Part shown: positions 24,137 through 35,220 of the stretch, piece by piece
How the letters are laid out: every line of letters starts with the position of its first letter
How positions within the stretch are numbered: the stretch's first letter is position 1
NCBI GenBank assembly: GCA_024500155.1
Contig: CM044879.1
Coordinates: 21,920,572 to 21,984,571 of the forward strand
Source of the DNA: Chenopodium formosanum
Lineage: Eukaryota > Streptophyta > Magnoliopsida > Caryophyllales > Amaranthaceae
DNA: 64,000 nt
Direction of reading: 5' to 3'
Translations under genes and position numbers: made by a program
The notes under the pieces: model-generated
Databases searched by the model: none
What the model saw: only the letters and a program-made list of their open reading frames with translations
Told to the model about the DNA's origin: nothing

Positions 24137-25774
24137 TCATGCTTGAGTCTTCAACGTTGTTGTGAAGTGAAATTCTGGAGATATGGCACTACAAGCCAAG
24201 TAATTCACTATATCCGCATACCACGGCTCCGACTTCACCTCAAGGACATATAGCACATCATCCCTAAGAGCATCCTCTATTGGCAAACTATCGTCTTGAG
24301 ATCTTGCACCACCTAGCCTTGAAATGTGGTCCGCCACCACATTTTCGGCCCCCTTCTTGTCTCTCATTTCATAGTCAAAATCTTGAAGAACTAAAACCCA
24401 TCTCAACAATCTTGGTTCAGCTTCCTTCTTGCCTATAAAGTATTTGAGAGCCGAGTGGTCGGTATACACAATTGTCTTGGAACTAATGAGGTAGGTTCTA
24501 AACTTCTCAAATGAGTGAATGACCGCTAAGAACTCCTTCTTGGTAATTGTATAGTTCCGTTGAGCATCATTGAGAGTTTTGGACAAATAGTGTATGACAT
24601 GAAGTTTCCCATCCTTTCGTTGCCCAAGAACCGATCCAATAGCCTCGTCGCTTGCATCGCACATGAGCTCAAATGGAAGAGACCAATGCGGACCTTGGAC
24701 AATAGGAGCGGTGCAAAGCCCTTCTTTCAACCTACAAAAAGACTCTTGACAAGCATCATCAAACACAAACTCTTTATCTTGTTGCAAGAGAAATGTGAGA
24801 TGCTTAACAATCAATGAAAAATCTTTTATAAAATGCCAATAGAACCCGACATGGCCAAGAAAGGATCTCACTCCCCTCACATTGATGGGGGGAGGAAGTT
24901 TCTCAATGACCTCTACCTTGGCTCTATCCACCTCAATGCCGGCATGGGAGATTTTGTGCCCAAGAACAATACCACTTTCCACCATAAAATGGCACTTTTC
25001 CCAATTTAACACGTGGTTAGCCCTCTCACATCTTTCTAAGAAACGAGATAAATTGGATAGACAATCTTCATAGGTGGCTTCTACAACGGAGAAGTCATCC
25101 ATGAAGACTTCTATCTCATCCTCAATCATATCACTAAAGATTGACATCATGCAACGTTTGAACGTTGCGGGGGCATTACAAATCCCGAAAAGCATCCTAC
25201 GATACGCATAAGTACCGTAGGGGCATGTGAAAGTCGTCTTCTCTTGATCCTTGGGGTCAATCGGGATTTGGAAAAATCCCGAGTAACCGTCAAGTAAACA
25301 ATAGAAGGAATGCTTTGTAAGCCTTTCCAACATTTGATCAATGAACGGTAATGGAAAATGATCTTTGCATGTACTTGCGTTGAGTTGGCGATAGTCAATA
25401 CACATGCGCCAACCGGTAACAAGCCTAGTAGGAACTAGTTGATCACGATCATTTTTCACTACCGTCATGCCTCCCTTTTTAGGCACAACTTGCATGGGAG
25501 ATACCCAATCACTATGACCAATTGGGTAAATAATTCCCGCATCAAGAAGCTTAGCCACATCCTTCCGCACAACCTCTTGCATGAAAGGGCTAAGTTTCCT
25601 TTGCCTTTGTCTAACGGGTTTAGCATCTCCTTCTAGATCAATTTTGTGCATGCATAAGGATGGACTTATACCTTTGATGTCATCAATGGTATAACCCAAA
25701 GCCTTCTTGTGTTTTCTCAAAACATTGATCAAGAGGGGGGTTTGCTCCTCCGTTAGATTAGAATTGACAATCAC
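24137..25774 (-). pseudogene. Element A reverse transcriptase and RNase H
   Basis: The longest open part of A's pol (545 codons). Reverse transcriptase blocks: KLLDAGIIYPIGHSDWVSP, WRMCIDYRQLNASTCKDHFP, YCLLDGYSGFFQI, and the catalytic FMDDF at the YxDD position, usual for Athila. RNase H follows with LMCDASDEAIGSVLGQ, TKKEFLAVIHSFEKFR, VYTDHSALKYF and NVVADHISRL. The first codon listed is GTG inside the polyprotein, so this is not an independent gene. Confidence 0.92.
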
Positions 25775-25810
25775 GGGGAAAGACTCATTGGAGTCAAGAT
25801 ATGCATACCT

Positions 25811-26293
25811 CTAGTCCAAAGGTAGAGGTTTCAAGTCTACCTTTGGTGCTCCCTTACCATTAGAGCTCGTTTCTCTTTCTTCAACTTGAAAGAGGTCATG
25901 AGTAAAAGGAGCCTCTTCCTCTATGCTCGCATCCTTGCACTTCTTTTTGCTTTCCTCCAGCAAATCCTCATAGAATTTTATGTCTTCCTTGTGAGCACCT
26001 ATCTTGGAATTATCCAATAACACACTTTCGAGAGGATAGTAGCATGCAAATGGGAGCAAGAAAATTCATTAAGTACGGTATCAAGAACATTAACTCTAAA
26101 GCATTCACCACTTAAAGAGGGTTGTTGCATGACACTATTCAAATCAAATTCAATGGAATCATTGTCAATTTTAAAGGATATCTTACCCTCCTTCACATCG
26201 ATGATAGCTCTAGAGGTAGCTAGAAACGGTCTACCCAAAATTATAGGAATCCTCTCATCCTCATCCATCTCTAGCACATAGAAATCCACGGGG
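25811..26293 (-). pseudogene. Element A protease C-terminus and PR-RT linker
   Basis: Minus strand, two frames: DFYVLEMDEDERIPIILGRP with FLATSRAIIDVKEGKISF completes the Athila protease-like domain, then CYYPLESVLLDNSKIG and an acidic linker lead to the reverse transcriptase. A frameshift near 26290 separates this from the gag/protease frame upstream, and another lies near 26050. Confidence 0.8.
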
Positions 26294-27742
26294 AATGTGA
26301 ACTTTCCCTACCCTAAGGGGAATGTCCTCAACCTTGCCCATGGGGAACTTAATGGAACGGTCCGCTAGTTGGAGAGTAATGTTAGTGGGGGAGAGGGTTC
26401 CTACACTAAGCTTTTGGTAGACGGAAAAGGGCATGAGACTTACACTTGCTCTTAAATCACACAAGGCCTTATCAAACTCAATACCATTAATAGAACAAGG
26501 GATGGAAAAGTTACACGGATCTTTCAATTTGGTAGGAAGTTTGTTGGAAATAATGGCACTACAATTGGCGGTTAAGTTCACCATTTCACACCCCCTTCTC
26601 CCACTCAAAAGGTCTTTCAAGAATTTGGAATAGTGGGGCATTTGCTTCATAGCATCTACAAAAGGAAGGGAAATATGCAAATTCTTTATCACATCCAAAA
26701 ACTTCCCAAATTGGGTATCAAGCTTAGCTCTCACAAATTGTTGTCGTGGAAAGGGTAGCTTTTCCTCTGTAGGTTGGCGATTTAGGGGCAAGGGGGTATC
26801 TTCTTTCTCCTTTGGCACCTCAACATCTTTTTCTTTCTCAACACTCAATGGCTCATTGGTTCTCTCACCCTCATTCTCAAGCTCCACTTCCTCTTGGGGT
26901 TCCTCCTCAACTAAAGGGTCACTCCCTACTACCTTCCCACTCCTAGTTGTCACGGCATACAAAGGTTTGGGGTTGACTCCTTGACTTAGAATGTGAGAAG
27001 AAGAAGAAGAAGGGGATGAATTAGATGTAAGTTGAGCAATTTGGGTCTCAAGCATTTTCATGTGAGCATTGGTGCGTTTTTGGACCTCTTCATGTTTCTT
27101 TTGGTCCTCCTCACGCATTTTCAATAGAGCATCTAATTTAGCCATCACAGGATCATTTAGAGGGGCTTCAAGTTGAAGAGGTTGTTGAGGTGGTGGATGT
27201 TGGGGTTGATGGAAACCTGGAGGCCTATTAGTTTGGGCATAGTTATAGACATATTGACCCCTATTACCTCCAGTGCCTTGGTTAGGAACATTACTTTGTT
27301 GATTGTTTCCCATTTTACCTTGATCACCAAAATTTTGATTTTGATGGTCATGGTATCGGGAATTAGGTTGTTGGTTTTGATTACCATACCCCCTTTGGTT
27401 AGAGTAGCCTCTTCCATTGAAATTGGAAGAGCCTCCCCCACCATGGTATTGGTTATCATAACCACCACCACTTTGGTTCCAGCCACAGTTTCCACCTTGA
27501 TTCCAATTCCCCATTTGATTGGACTTTGGCCTCAAGTTCCCTACATTCCCCATTCTAGGAGCAAAATTCATAGCATTGACATCTTCCACAATATCAACAT
27601 GTTCATGGGGAAGGGGTTGAACTTCACAAGCATATACACAATGGGAGGTATCATGATCATAGGTTTCACAATTAGAACAAAACATGCATCCTTGAGGCAT
27701 TTTATTGTAAGAAGAGGGGGAAGAAGTGGTCATACCGGCCAT
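26261..27742 (-). pseudogene. Element A gag C-terminus and protease
   Basis: Minus strand, 493 codons in one frame. A zinc knuckle (CSNCETYDHDTSHC) lies near residue 22, then an Asn/Gly-rich stretch, a charged linker, and the protease region (GCEMVNLTANCSAIISNKLP, IEFDKALCDLRASVSLMPFS). Athila proteases normally read D-L-G-A-S at the active site; here the glycine codon has become arginine (DLRAS), so the enzyme should be inactive. The upstream part of gag continues at 45948 beyond element B. Confidence 0.85.
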
Positions 27743-27749
27743 TGCCTCC

Positions 27750-28976
27750 TAAAAGGAATGGTGTCCTTCAAACAACTGTATTATTCTGATAGCGGGTTTA
27801 GAATTATTAGAAAGCTAATACATTCAGTAAGGTCAAGTGATCGGTATACCTGGGTGGAGGGCGCTTCTGATCAGTAATATTAATATAATTAATATTACAG
27901 CTTAATCTTGATTGAACCCTTCGGTTCACACCCAAGCAAAATATACGAACCGACTCGACGAATTAATTCGGAAGAAATTAATTCGTCGCCCGAGTATTTA
28001 ATATTTAGACGTCGGAAATTTGAGCTTGGAGCGTCAAAACCGAGCGTCGGAGAATCTAAAATATCGAGCCAAAATTTAGGATTTGGCGAGACGGGAAAAT
28101 GCTTCAAGTAACAAGGAAAGCATGCCCAATAGGAGCGTGCCACGTGGCAGCACACATGGCAAAAATGCCATGTGGCAGCACACATGGCAGCCACGTTGGC
28201 AGCCGCCACGTTGGTAGCCGACAAGTGTCAGCGTGCCACGTGGCAGTGTGCCACGTAGGCAGCATGCCACGTGGCAGCGCGCTATGGTGGCGGTGCGCCA
28301 CGATGGCGTCACAAGTGGCAAGGTGTCGTGGACCCGGGGTGAAGAGTCATGGTCACGGGCCAAAATAAAATGGCCCAACCGAACCCAACTTGGGGCTCAA
28401 GGTTGGGTGACACATGGTTAGTTCACATTGCATGTGAAATGCCTTGGGACCAAGTGAGAAAGTGGTCCACTCCTAACCATGTGACACTTGTTAATTGTTC
28501 CTTGGTATATTTAACTAAGGGTTGAATTCACCAATCTTTCCATGTGGGATCTTTTTGTGAAAAGTCCCACATTGAAAGATGAGTGGAATCCACAAAGCAT
28601 ACTTCCTTATAAATAGTCATGGCATGGCTTGAGAATTCTTTGCTTGAGTGGGAGTTCGAAAGAGCATTCCATATTTTGGGAAAAACTCTTAAACTCCATT
28701 AACACTTGGGTTTTGGTCGGACCTTGCTAACTCCAAGGTAACGGACCTAAAAAGTCGTGTTCGTCCTTTGTGGGTGGATACTGTTGGAGGTACGGCATTT
28801 GCGGTGCTCAAGGCTTTCAAGTAAGAGCCCGTTTTGTGAGGGCGAAGCTCGCTTCAAGGGTATGATTCGTTCTTCCTTTTCTTGTGTTTATTTATGCTTT
28901 ATGGTTTTATTAATTACGAGTGTTTCCTTGGGTCGGGGTCGTTTCCGCGGTGAGTTGGACTCACCAAACCCCAACA
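27750..28976 (+). repeat. Element B LTR 1
   Basis: 1227 bp. The first bases are TAAAAGG where the other copies have TGAATGG, so the terminal TG has decayed. It ends CCCCAACA before the primer site. It holds a GCCACGTGGCA array (28135-28325), a three-way-junction fold (28407-28487) and TATAAATA at 28608. It differs more from LTRs 2 and 3 than those do from each other. Confidence 0.9.
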
Positions 28977-29486
28977 GCGGTATCGGAGCCCCGCTCGTTT
29001 ATTTTTATAATCTTGTTTTTCAAGGTTTATTTTGGATTATTTTTCTGGTTTAAGTTACTAATTAGATTAGTAGCTCGGTGTTATTAATTTTAATCCCGTT
29101 TTTTAATGTCGAATTTGGCCCAGAACCTAGATTTTGGCCCAAAAGTAGTGAATTTTGGGTGGGAAAGGCGTTCTATAAAGGTTTTTTGTCCCTTGGGACT
29201 GTGATTTTAGCCAAATTCTGACCATAAATGCGTTTTTCGAGGGATTTTTCGTTTTTCACGAAAAATTTTAAGTCTTTTCTAACCTTGAAACTAATGGCAT
29301 AACTTGTTGATTATGTGGTTGATTATTTGCATTATTTTCTGCAATGTTTAGTCCCCTTAAAGCACACTTACTTGGTAGTATTTGATGCTTAAAGGTTGAT
29401 TTATTTTCACATAATTGCAAACTAATTGCTTTTTAGTGTGAAAATTTTTGTTTTGAGGCTTCCTAAGTGTTAAAGATTCAACCTTT

Positions 29487-32400
29487 CACTACCACAAAAT
29501 GGACAATAGAGAACGCCTAAAATGGGCAATAGAGAACGCCTTAGAGGCGTTCTTCTGAGGGGGTGCCCTATAAAGTCTACAGAACGCCTGTTAGAGGCGT
29601 TTTATAACTAATAGTATATAGAACGCCTATCTAAGATAGGCGTTTCCAATTCTATGTAAAAAACAATTAAAAAACAAGGAAAACAGAACTGTCATCTTAG
29701 GATAGGCGCTCTATATCCAAATAAATAGAGAACGCCTATATAAGATGACAGTTCTCTTTTCCTTACTATGTTTTAAACAAAAAATTATTATTATTATTAA
29801 TATAATAATAATAATAATAATAACAACAACAATAATAATTCCATAAGAAGTAATACACCATAATTTTATCATTGTATTAATTTAAAAAGAATTACAATAC
29901 AATATACAATTTCAAAAAAATTACAAGTCAAGAAATAAAAAAAAGTCACAAAATTATCTGCCAGTTTTCATTTTATAAGGCAAATGTTAATTGCTGTCGA
30001 ATTCCATCCCACCTCCATAGATATTTCTTCACCCTTTCAATACCTAGGGAAAAATTATGAGCAATAATTAATTCCAACATTTGAAACAAAATTCCCCCAA
30101 AATAAAAAAGTCAATTCAATTCTATAACATTTCATGACAAATGATTAGAAAAGTAAGACCATAAATTTAGCAACTCTATGAAAATAATACTCACAAGAAT
30201 CACTGTATCTTCTAACTATTTCATACTCTCATAGTATTGATTTACCAGCAACAATGAAAATAAGAATTTTTCCTTAAAAAAAAATTGAAAATTAGAGTTT
30301 TAGATCGAAATTAAAAATCAGAAATTTTAGATCTAAAATAATGACGAACAATTTTAGATATATTATAATTGAATTTACAACCAAATCTAAAGATTAATAT
30401 CAGAAATTTGAGATCTAAATAGATTGAGAATTAAACACAAACTAGTTGTTGCTAGTTCATTCATTTGGAAGTGGTAGACGGTGGTTGAATTGTGGGTGGT
30501 TGACAAGGGAATAAACGCGTCGTCAATTGTCTATCCCTAGATCAAATACAATTTTTACAACCTAAACAAACCTAATACGAGTATAAGGCAAGTATAGGGG
30601 TCGAACCACAGAGAACGGTTAAACACCACCAAATGTTATCGACAATTAAGCTAGTCCGGAATAGGAGATAAATAAACTAAAGTCTAAAAATGCTAAAACA
30701 AGAAATAAAACATTAAGGGAAATGGTTTAGGTATAGCATTCACTTGAACATAAACAAATGCATAGAAATTGAATTAATTATGAACTAAACATGCTCAAAT
30801 ATCGAAATAAAGAGTCCAATCTAGCCGCCTTCCGGGGTCAATTGGCTTCTCCCAACATAGCCTCTATGTTTCCACATTAGAACCATATACTAGGAGGTAC
30901 TATTAAATAACAATCGATAATAATGAACCTTAACTAAGTCAACTTTCGTTCCTTGTTAGCAAAGATTCACCTTTAATCAACCAACAATGTGCACTTGCAA
31001 GAAGATTAAAGAATATCAAGCATATAAAGACTTTAATCACAAATAAATCAACTCTAAACCTAGAACATGCTCAAGATCCAACTACACCACAACCATCCCC
31101 TTAATGGGGAAATTACTCACTAATCATGATAATAACATGATTAATTATATTAACAAATAACCAAGAATCAACATGATTAACAAGTAATACCAACAACTAA
31201 AACAATAATAAAAATAAAGCAATAAAAATAGAGGAGAGAGAGTTAGAGATTCTCATTGATTGAAGATGTAAATCAATAGATAAGGTGATCAATTTCTTCT
31301 TCAAAATCCAAGCTCAACAATGGTGAAAACCCTCACTTTCTCTCTCTAAACTACCCTAATCCTAAGCTAACCCTTGAGAGAGAAGCTCTCCTAAAACTAA
31401 ATTAGAGAGTAGAATAAAATTATTGGTGATTGAAAGTTCTTTCTAATTACCCCAAAAATGGGTATAAATACTAAGCTAAGAAAATAAGAAAAATAATAAA
31501 TAAAGAAAATAAAAAGAAATAAAAAGAAAAATAAAAGAGAAAGGAAAAAGGAAATAAAAATAAAAAGAAAAGAAAATAATTAAAACCCAAATCCCCCCAA
31601 AAACATCAGACCCCCCTCCTTCTTCGATTCTTTAGCTGCTCAAATGGGGTTTGATCCCCTGCTTCACGCCTCACTAATTCCATCATCAATCATCATCATC
31701 AAATCAACATCAACGGCCATAATCACCCATTCAAGAACCATCATCACCGATCTCACCGTTGATTTAAGTGGGTTAATCGCAGCCGTCCAACTTCATTAAT
31801 CCGTACGATTAAACTCGATAAAAATGGAGCGGCCGCTCATACCCATTGGAGCGTCCACTCTGAGCTTCTGCCTCAAATTGGAGAAATTGAACGAAATGGA
31901 GCGGCCGCTTCGGTGGAGTGAGTGCCCGCTCCAAAGGGTATCGAGAATTGAGATGAATTGGAGCTATGGGTTGCGGGCTGCTTTGATTTGGCGCTGCTGC
32001 TGTGTGCGGCGGCTTTGATTGGTGGCTGCGGTGCTGTTAGTGTGGTGATGTGTGGTGGTTGCGAGTGTTTTGGTGGTGGGAGTGCGTGAGTGGTGTTAAT
32101 GGTGGTATTGTGAGTGGAGTCGTGTTTGTGAGGTGAGGGAACAGGGGAATTGACGAGTTGTTGTTGTTGTTGCATATTGCAGTTCGTGAAAAGGGGAAGC
32201 AGGGATGTTGCGAGGTGGTGTGGCTGTTTAGTTGCTGTTAGTGAATTGTGGCTTGCGTGAGGTGGATGAAGGTATTTTGGTGGTTTATTGGTTGTTTGAT
32301 AAGCGTAGGCTGGCACAGGGGAAGAGCAGGGAGTGTGATGCGTAAGAACAGGGGAGTGTGGTGTGTGTGTGGTGGTGTTGCTGAGTGGTGATGTGTGTGG

Positions 32401-33631
32401 TGGAGGATAAGGTGGGATGTGGGGTGAAGGTTAAGGGGCAGCAGCAAGTTTGGGGCTTGAAAGCTTCATGGATTTACACCTTTGACTCGAACCTCCGATC
32501 TCCGAGCACGATCCTACACAACCAAATAAACACAAGAGAGAATCGGGACAAAGATAAAATAAAATAAAATGAAAATAAACAAAGGACGAAATAAAACAAA
32601 ACCACGACAAATAAAATAAAATATAATAAAATAGAAGTAAATAAAATAAAATAAAATAGGAAAATAAACTAAAACTAATAAAATAAAGAAAATAAACTAA
32701 AACACTCCAAAATTACCAAAATAACTAGAAGCTTTAATAAAGAGAAAACAAGAGAATAAAAGGTAAAATAAGGGAAAATAAACACGAAAATAACCTAAAC
32801 ACTACCCCTAGGAGTGACATAAATGTCACTTATCAGTGGTGAACCCAGAAACTCAAAAAGCCCCACTTAACATATAATCACCAATTGATAAAATCGTATA
32901 AAAAGAGAAATAAAGTAGAAAAAAAAACCTGAAGATAATTTGACCATAGATCATCTTCATCGTCGGCGGAAGCTTCATCGGGATCCAACTCCTTTTTCGT
33001 CGATTGATTGCGCTTGGTGTTAAACTCCGACTTTAAAACTCAGTAAATAACTCCATTTTGCATGTGTTTGTCTGGTGCTGTGGGATGGAGCGCGAAGGAG
33101 AAGCGGTGGGTTATGCCGCTGCTAGAGTTGGTTGTGGTTGTAGGCGTAGGGTTGGTGGTTGTTGTAGTTTGCTGGCGTTAGGCTAGTGATTGCTAGCGAT
33201 CTGAGGTGGTGATTAATGTTGAAGGTGGTGATTGAGGGAATGAAGGTGGTGATCTGAGGGAATGCAATGAGAAAGGAAATTAGAGTTGAGGAATTGAGGG
33301 GAATGAAACGGCTGGAGAAGAAATAGGAGTTAGGGTTTGAGGGTTTTATTTATTTATTTTTTGTTATTTGTATGTAAAGTTTTTTTTTTTTTTAATTTTA
33401 ATTTTTTTTATTTTTACATGATATAGATCGGTTAACAAATAGAGGCGTTCTATATTGTATAGTGTTATATTTGGATATGTCAAATAGAGCTGTTAACTTA
33501 GATAGGCGTTCTATAGGTTTCAAGATACAAAATGCTTATCATACATAGGCGTTCTATATTATTCTAGAGATCGCCTTTGTAACTTGACAGTTATATATTG
33601 CGTGTTGCTTATTCCACTTTTTGTGGTAGTG
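29487..33631 (+). mobile_element. Non-autonomous CACTA (En/Spm) element
   Basis: The 13-bp inverted ends CACTACCACAAAA are flanked by the 3-bp duplication TTT (29484-29486 and 33632-33634). Both subterminal regions carry many copies of AGAACGCC / GGCGTTCT, the repeated motif of a CACTA regulatory protein. No transposase frame is present. Without the solo LTR inside it the element is about 1.8 kb. Confidence 0.9.
30501..32835 (-). repeat. Solo LTR D (Athila-type), inside the CACTA element
   Basis: 2335 bp, minus orientation (TGATAAGTGACATTTATGTC at 32835). Flanked by a perfect 5-bp duplication GTGGT (30496-30500 and 32836-32840) with no internal region, so it is a solo LTR left by LTR-LTR recombination. 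It carries GAGCGGCCGCTC palindromes (31826-31933) and long AAATAAAA tracts. Confidence 0.88.
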
Positions 33632-35100
33632 TTTATTTGTGATAAGTGATTGAAACTTTAAAAACCACTATATTCCATGTTATTTTGTGTTAAACTTTGT
33701 TGTTTTGATCATTTTGAGTTGATTGGAAACATAAAGTTTCAATTTTTGTGATAGAAATTTGGTTATCTTCATGTTGGAAGATATAATTTTCAAGGATTCA
33801 CAAAATTTAGATGTTGGAATTTTCATTTGAACATTAAAGTTCATATTTTTCCAACTTCCCCTTACTTTGTCAAATTCTCAAGTTTAATTTAAATTGATTA
33901 AATTAAAAGTGAGAAATTGCTCAACTTTGTTATTGCACCAAGCAAAACCAATTTAATTAAGAATGGTTCTTGGAATTATTTTGGTTATTTGCACTTTGAA
34001 ATTTTATTAAGTTGGACTTGTTTAAAAATTTTCATTTTTTCTCATTAAGTTAGTTCTAAAATTAATTTAGAATTAATTAATTATGTCTCGCGAAATGGGA
34101 TCAAAATCCCGAGGCCATGGCACGCAAAACGAGGCAAAAACCACACTTAGCTAGCCGAGTTCATGTTATTGTAGTTAACTTAGCAATTCGTTATCTTCAC
34201 AAGTATCGGATACTGCTTGAAGTTAAGCTAAGTTATCGACTTACAAGCTTAAAATGAAGCAAGAAGAGCTACATCAGTTGTAAGGTCGTATGTTTTGTTT
34301 AAAGACCTTTTAAGCCAAAGGCTGGAACAAGTAATGGTTATTATGTTCCATAATCAGCAATTGATCCGTTTACACACGGAAAGACTCACATTCAAAGTAA
34401 TGAGCAATAGTTGCAAGATTTATTTGAATGGCATGGTTATCCAAGCGTTGAGTCAAGAATGCTTGATTATAAACAAACATTTCCTTAACATGATAAACTC
34501 ACTAAGTCTAAGTCATGGGCTTGATTTGCATTCCAAACATCTTTAGCAATGTCACGTCGACAAGAACGATAGTTGCTCGAATTGGAATCATTCTAAGACA
34601 AGCAAGTCTTACTTGTTGAAACCGACAAAGCAGAGAGCTATTGTTCTTTGTATAGACAATTGACTCCAAAGGCTAAAGAGGATTCTATTACTTCAATGTT
34701 TCACAAAGAATTTGAAAGGATATGGCTATAATGTGAACAAACTTGACCTGAGTAGCTCAAGAGTCCAGTGAAGTACAGAATCGACTTGGCAAGATATCAA
34801 AACGTCTAGATTAGATCGAGCAATGTTTGCTTGAGCCAAGCGTGACCATCTCAAAGTTATGAATGGAAATTTTCATTAAGAACTCCACAAAGAACATAGT
34901 GTGTCCTCACGGAGACCTCGATGTCATTTGAAAATGACTCGAACGATGATGGTTCACAACCCTTCCTATAAAGTTCTTAAAGATTTGCACAAATGACTAA
35001 TGTTACGCTAAACAATATATCGAAGCTAAGAAAGGATGCCATATTCAGTTATGGATAGAAATAACTTCTAAAAGTCTTTTCAAGTATATGTCTAAGGCTC

Positions 35101-35220
35101 TTAGTCTCAGTGGGAGTTCACTAGCTCAGTGTGAGCTAAGTGGCTCAGTGGGAGCTAGGTGGCTCAGTGGGAGCTGAATGGCTCAATAAAGACTAAGATA
35201 GCTCAAGTGGGAGCTAACTG
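35101..35220 (+). repeat. Array of polypurine-tract-like motifs in B internal region 1
   Basis: Five imperfect units of about 20-35 bp share GCTCAGTGGGAGCT or close variants, and the last reads CTCAAGTGGGAGCT. The core AAGTGGGAG equals the element's own polypurine tract. The same array is at about 41501-41620 in internal region 2. Confidence 0.75.

Noticed and set aside
28099..28378. Overlapping frames on both strands rich in Trp/Cys/His, repeated at 38614-38911 and 45052-45333
   Set aside because: They are translations of the CACGTGGC palindrome array in the B LTRs and shift frame between copies. No coding signal.
34295..34546. 83-codon frame, identical at 40694-40945, as a possible gene of element B
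   Set aside because: It is identical only because the internal region is duplicated. It has no domain, and neighbouring frames are equally open.
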